This document shows positions 62,280 through 64,000 of a DNA stretch of 64,000 nucleotides, piece after piece. The notes beneath the pieces were generated by a model. It was not told the DNA's origin. It worked only from the letters and a program-made list of their open reading frames with translations, and searched no databases. Source of the stretch: Achromobacter xylosoxidans A8. Lineage in GTDB: Bacteria > Pseudomonadota > Gammaproteobacteria > Burkholderiales > Burkholderiaceae_B. The stretch lies in NCBI RefSeq assembly GCF_000165835.1, contig NC_014640.1, positions 3,348,001 through 3,412,000 of the forward strand. Reading direction: 5' to 3'. The position numbers and the translations under genes are program-made. Each line of letters opens with the position of its first letter. The first letter of the stretch is position 1.

Positions 62280-62504
62280 ATGGTGACATCCAGTGTGAAC
62301 GCCCGCGTCAACAAGCATCGCACCGCGCTGCGCATGGCCGGCTTGCGTCCGGTCCAGATCTGGGTGCCTGATACCCGACGGCCGGATTTCGCCGAGGAAT
62401 GCCTGAGGCAATCGCGCCTGGCGACCGAGGCCGATGCGGCAGATCACGCAACGCATCGCCTGATGCATCAGGCGATGTCCGAGCTGGAAGGCTGGGAGCC
62501 CTGA
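62280..62504 (+). CDS. mazE: Antitoxin, MazE family (DUF3018)
   Basis: A 74-residue antitoxin: MVTSSVNARVNKHRTALRMAGL, then RPVQIWVPDTRRPDFAEECLRQ and an acidic C-terminal tail that should thread into the toxin. The pattern RMAGLRPVQIWVPDTRRPDF is typical of DUF3018 antitoxins. GGGAGG sits five bases before the ATG at 62280, so an in-frame ATG at 62169 was rejected. The stop overlaps the toxin ATG by one base, and the perfect dyad just upstream suggests autoregulation. Confidence 0.85.
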   Translation: MVTSSVNARVNKHRTALRMAGLRPVQIWVPDTRRPDFAEECLRQSRLATEADAADHATHRLMHQAMSELEGWEP

Positions 62505-62827
62505 TGCGCGGCGAACTGGTGACAGTCGTGGCGCAAGGCGATTTTGGCAAACCGCGTCCGGCCCTGGTCATTCAGGCTGACCTGTTCAGCGAACATGGAA
62601 GCATCACCGTCCTGCCGGTGACCAGCAGTCTGGTCGAGGCTCCCTTGCTGCGGGTCAACGCAAGGCCGACTGCTCAGAACGGTTTGCAACAGCTATCTCA
62701 AATCATGGTCGACAAGGCGCTAACCGTAAGGCGGGACAAGCTTGGCCCTGCTTTCGGCCGCATCGAGGCTGCAACGCTGCTGGAAGTCGAGCGCTGTCTG
62801 GCCGTCTTTATTGGAATCGCCAAGTGA
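62504..62827 (+). CDS. mazF: mRNA interferase toxin, MazF/PemK family
   Basis: A 107-residue toxin beginning MRGELVTVVAQGDFGKPRPALVIQADL. GDFGKPRPALV is the diagnostic MazF N-terminal motif. VTSSLVEAPLLRV, the catalytic-region QIMVDKALTV and ERCLAVFIGI complete the family. It cuts mRNA when the antitoxin is lost. It is translationally coupled to the antitoxin gene, whose stop overlaps its ATG. A start at 62399 given by open-frame length alone lies inside the antitoxin. Confidence 0.9.
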   Translation: MRGELVTVVAQGDFGKPRPALVIQADLFSEHGSITVLPVTSSLVEAPLLRVNARPTAQNGLQQLSQIMVDKALTVRRDKLGPAFGRIEAATLLEVERCLAVFIGIAK

Positions 62828-62898
62828 TCGGGCTACCCTGTCGCGGGCAGCTTGTTGTGGCGACCCGGCTTTTCACCCATTGAACAAAGAGGATGCAG

Positions 62899-63528
62899 AT
62901 GTCCCGTTGGACTTTTTATTCCGCCCCTGGCACCTGTGCGCTGGCGACGCATATCGCGCTGCGCGAAGCTGGCGCCGATTTCGATCTGGTCAAGCTTGAT
63001 ATGGGCGCCCTGCAGCAGCAAAGCCCTGAGTACCTGCGCGTCAATCCCAAGGGCCGCGTGCCGGCGCTGGCGACCGAACACGGCGTGCTGACCGAGACCC
63101 CCGCCCTGCTCGCCTTCGTGGCGCAGAGCTTTCCGGCCGCGCAGCTGGCGCCGGTCGACGATCCGTTCGCATTCGCGCGCATGCAGGAATTAGCGAGCTA
63201 TCTGGCGTCCACCGCCCACGTGGCGCACGCGCACAAGCGCCGCGGCGCGCGCTGGGCGGACGATCCGGCCGCGCATGCCGCCATGCAGGCCAAGGTGCCG
63301 CAATCCATGACCGCCTGCGCCGCCTATCTCGAATCGCAAATCGTCGGCCCCTGGGCGGCGGGCGAACATTACAGCGTGGTCGACGGCTATCTGTACACCA
63401 TAGGCAGCTGGCTGGAGGGCGACGGCGTGGACCTGACGCAGTTTCCCAAGCTGACGGCCTATCTGGCCCGGGTCGCCGCCCGGCCGGCCGTGCAGCGAGC
63501 GCTGGCCGAAGCGCAGGCCGCCGCCTGA
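62899..63528 (+). CDS. Glutathione S-transferase family protein
   Basis: A 209-residue GST. The thioredoxin-like N-terminal domain starts MSRWTFYSAPGTCALATHIALREAG, with C13 in the APGTC turn typical of beta-class bacterial GSTs. VNPKGRVPAL and LTETPALLAFV form the glutathione site. The C-terminal helical domain includes SVVDGYLYTIGSWL. ATG 62899 has AAAGAGG at optimal distance; ATG 62893 would add two residues. It conjugates or reduces electrophiles with glutathione. A very strong hairpin follows the stop. Confidence 0.9.
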   Translation: MSRWTFYSAPGTCALATHIALREAGADFDLVKLDMGALQQQSPEYLRVNPKGRVPALATEHGVLTETPALLAFVAQSFPAAQLAPVDDPFAFARMQELASYLASTAHVAHAHKRRGARWADDPAAHAAMQAKVPQSMTACAAYLESQIVGPWAAGEHYSVVDGYLYTIGSWLEGDGVDLTQFPKLTAYLARVAARPAVQRALAEAQAAA

Positions 63529-63544
63529 CTGCCCATGCAATGAA

Positions 63545-63590
63545 CCCGCGGGGACTGGCCGGCATGCGATGTCCGGCCAGTCCCCGCGGG
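63545..63590. terminator. Perfect 18-base-pair hairpin after the GST gene
   Basis: CCCGCGGGGACTGGCCGG (63545-63562) and CCGGCCAGTCCCCGCGGG (63573-63590) are exact complements around a ten-base loop. No T-run follows. A 14-base palindrome, GCGCATCGATGCGC, abuts it at 63591-63604. It should end transcription of the GST gene, possibly in both directions. Confidence 0.8.
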
Positions 63591-63615
63591 GCGCATCGAT
63601 GCGCCAAGCAACGGA

Positions 63616-63648
63616 CTTGATTGCCACCAAGGTTTGATTGCCATCAAA
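63616..63648. promoter_or_regulatory. Paired dyad repeats upstream of the YceI gene
   Basis: CTTGATTGCCACCAAG (63616-63631) and TTTGATTGCCATCAAA (63633-63648) are near-identical, start 17 bases apart, and each is an inverted repeat; the second has perfect arms TTTGAT/ATCAAA. They lie 153-185 bases before the YceI ATG. Two tandem dyads like this suggest a repressor or activator site. Confidence 0.5.
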
Positions 63649-63759
63649 AATGGAACGCTGCGGCCAGTTCCTTGCGGCTACCGCGATATTGCATCATTTC
63701 CTATCCTTCTTTCGTGCCGTCTTTGTCAGCTCGGTTTAAGCCAGCAGACGACGGAATGA

Positions 63760-63781
63760 GCGCCCGGACTTCTCCGGGCGC
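63760..63781. other. Stem-loop in the YceI leader
   Basis: GCGCCCGGA (63760-63768), loop CTTC, then TCCGGGCGC (63773-63781) forms a perfect 9-base stem, ending 19 bases before the ATG. No T-run follows directly, so it may stabilise the leader mRNA and not terminate it. Its role is not determined. Confidence 0.5.
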
Positions 63782-63800
63782 CGAACATCAAGAGAATCAA

Positions 63801-64000
63801 ATGAAGCACACCTACGCTGCGTTCCTGGCCGCATCCCTCCTTACCTTGGGCAGCCTACCCGCGCATGCCGCGCCCGTGGACTACCAGATCGATCCCGAAC
63901 ACACGGAGATCGTGGTGACCTGGGACCATCTGGGCTTTTCCAAGCCTACCGCCCATGCCGGCGCCGTGACCGGCGTGATCCGCTACGACGCCGCCCAGCC
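63801..64000 (+). CDS. YceI-family periplasmic protein, 5' part only
   Basis: The gene starts at ATG 63801 and runs off the window. The signal peptide is MKHTYAAFLAASLLTLGSLP with cleavage near AHAAPVD. The mature start DYQIDPEHTEIVVTWDHLGFSK is the standard N-terminus of YceI lipocalin-like proteins, which bind polyisoprenoid lipids in the periplasm. The remaining roughly 120 residues lie outside the window, so completeness cannot be judged. Confidence 0.85.
   Translation, partial: MKHTYAAFLAASLLTLGSLPAHAAPVDYQIDPEHTEIVVTWDHLGFSKPTAHAGAVTGVIRYDAAQ

Overview
The window looks like chromosomal DNA from a high-GC betaproteobacterium of the Alcaligenaceae (Achromobacter/Bordetella type). That placement rests on GC-rich codon use, paired FecI/FecR/TonB-receptor modules, a Liv-type importer with short gene overlaps, an RND pump with its own outer-membrane lipoprotein, a giant glycine-repeat autotransporter and many LysR/ABC/MFS catabolic genes. 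It is an inference from gene content, not from a marker gene. I saw no rRNA, tRNA, insertion sequence, phage or CRISPR array. Genes are densely packed, and no gene-free stretch exceeds 300 bases.

Layout. 0-7.1 kb: end of a VOC-fold dioxygenase, a LysR/isochorismatase-like pair, and a LysR gene divergent from a hydrolase-MFS-SDR-SDR catabolic operon. 7.1-7.8 kb: two small envelope proteins. 7.9-12.4 kb: a complete livFGMHK-type ABC importer, facing a lipoprotein of the penicillin/AHL acylase family. 15.2-17.7 kb: a methyltransferase and a SorAB sulfite dehydrogenase pair. 17.7-21.9 kb: first sigma/anti-sigma/TonB-receptor module, with a good Fur box. 22.0-28.5 kb: TetR regulator divergent from a tripartite RND efflux operon, with tandem operator-like repeats between them. 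28.6-30.8 kb: a YbiO-like mechanosensitive channel. 31.0-36.7 kb: dsbG-dsbE-dsbD divergent from a two-component system, in the same order as the copper-responsive DsbRS/dsbDEG locus of Pseudomonas aeruginosa. 36.8-38.6 kb: CGNR regulator and epoxide hydrolase. 38.6-43.7 kb: second sigma/anti-sigma/TonB-receptor module ending in a PepSY membrane protein. 43.9-50.6 kb: a 2242-residue autotransporter. 50.8-59.3 kb: small orphan gene, MFS transporter, GntR regulator and a six-gene catabolic operon. 59.3-62.0 kb: OprC-like copper receptor and a DUF2946 protein. 62.3-62.8 kb: mazEF-type toxin-antitoxin pair. 62.9-64.0 kb: GST and the start of a YceI protein.

How the parts fit. Several pieces concern metals and the envelope: two iron-type surface-signalling modules, the copper receptor with DUF2946, and the Dsb cluster. 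Several others are nutrient scavenging. The most interesting catabolic one is 53.49-59.30 kb (AtzG-like subunit, AtzE-like amidase, class III CoA transferase, enoyl-CoA hydratase, PuuE-like deacetylase-fold hydrolase, MmgE/PrpD). It reads as a route that opens a cyclic amide or imide, removes the amide nitrogen, activates the acid with CoA and processes it. It probably has its own importer and GntR regulator, since an identical AT-rich 13-mer sits in front of both the importer and the operon.
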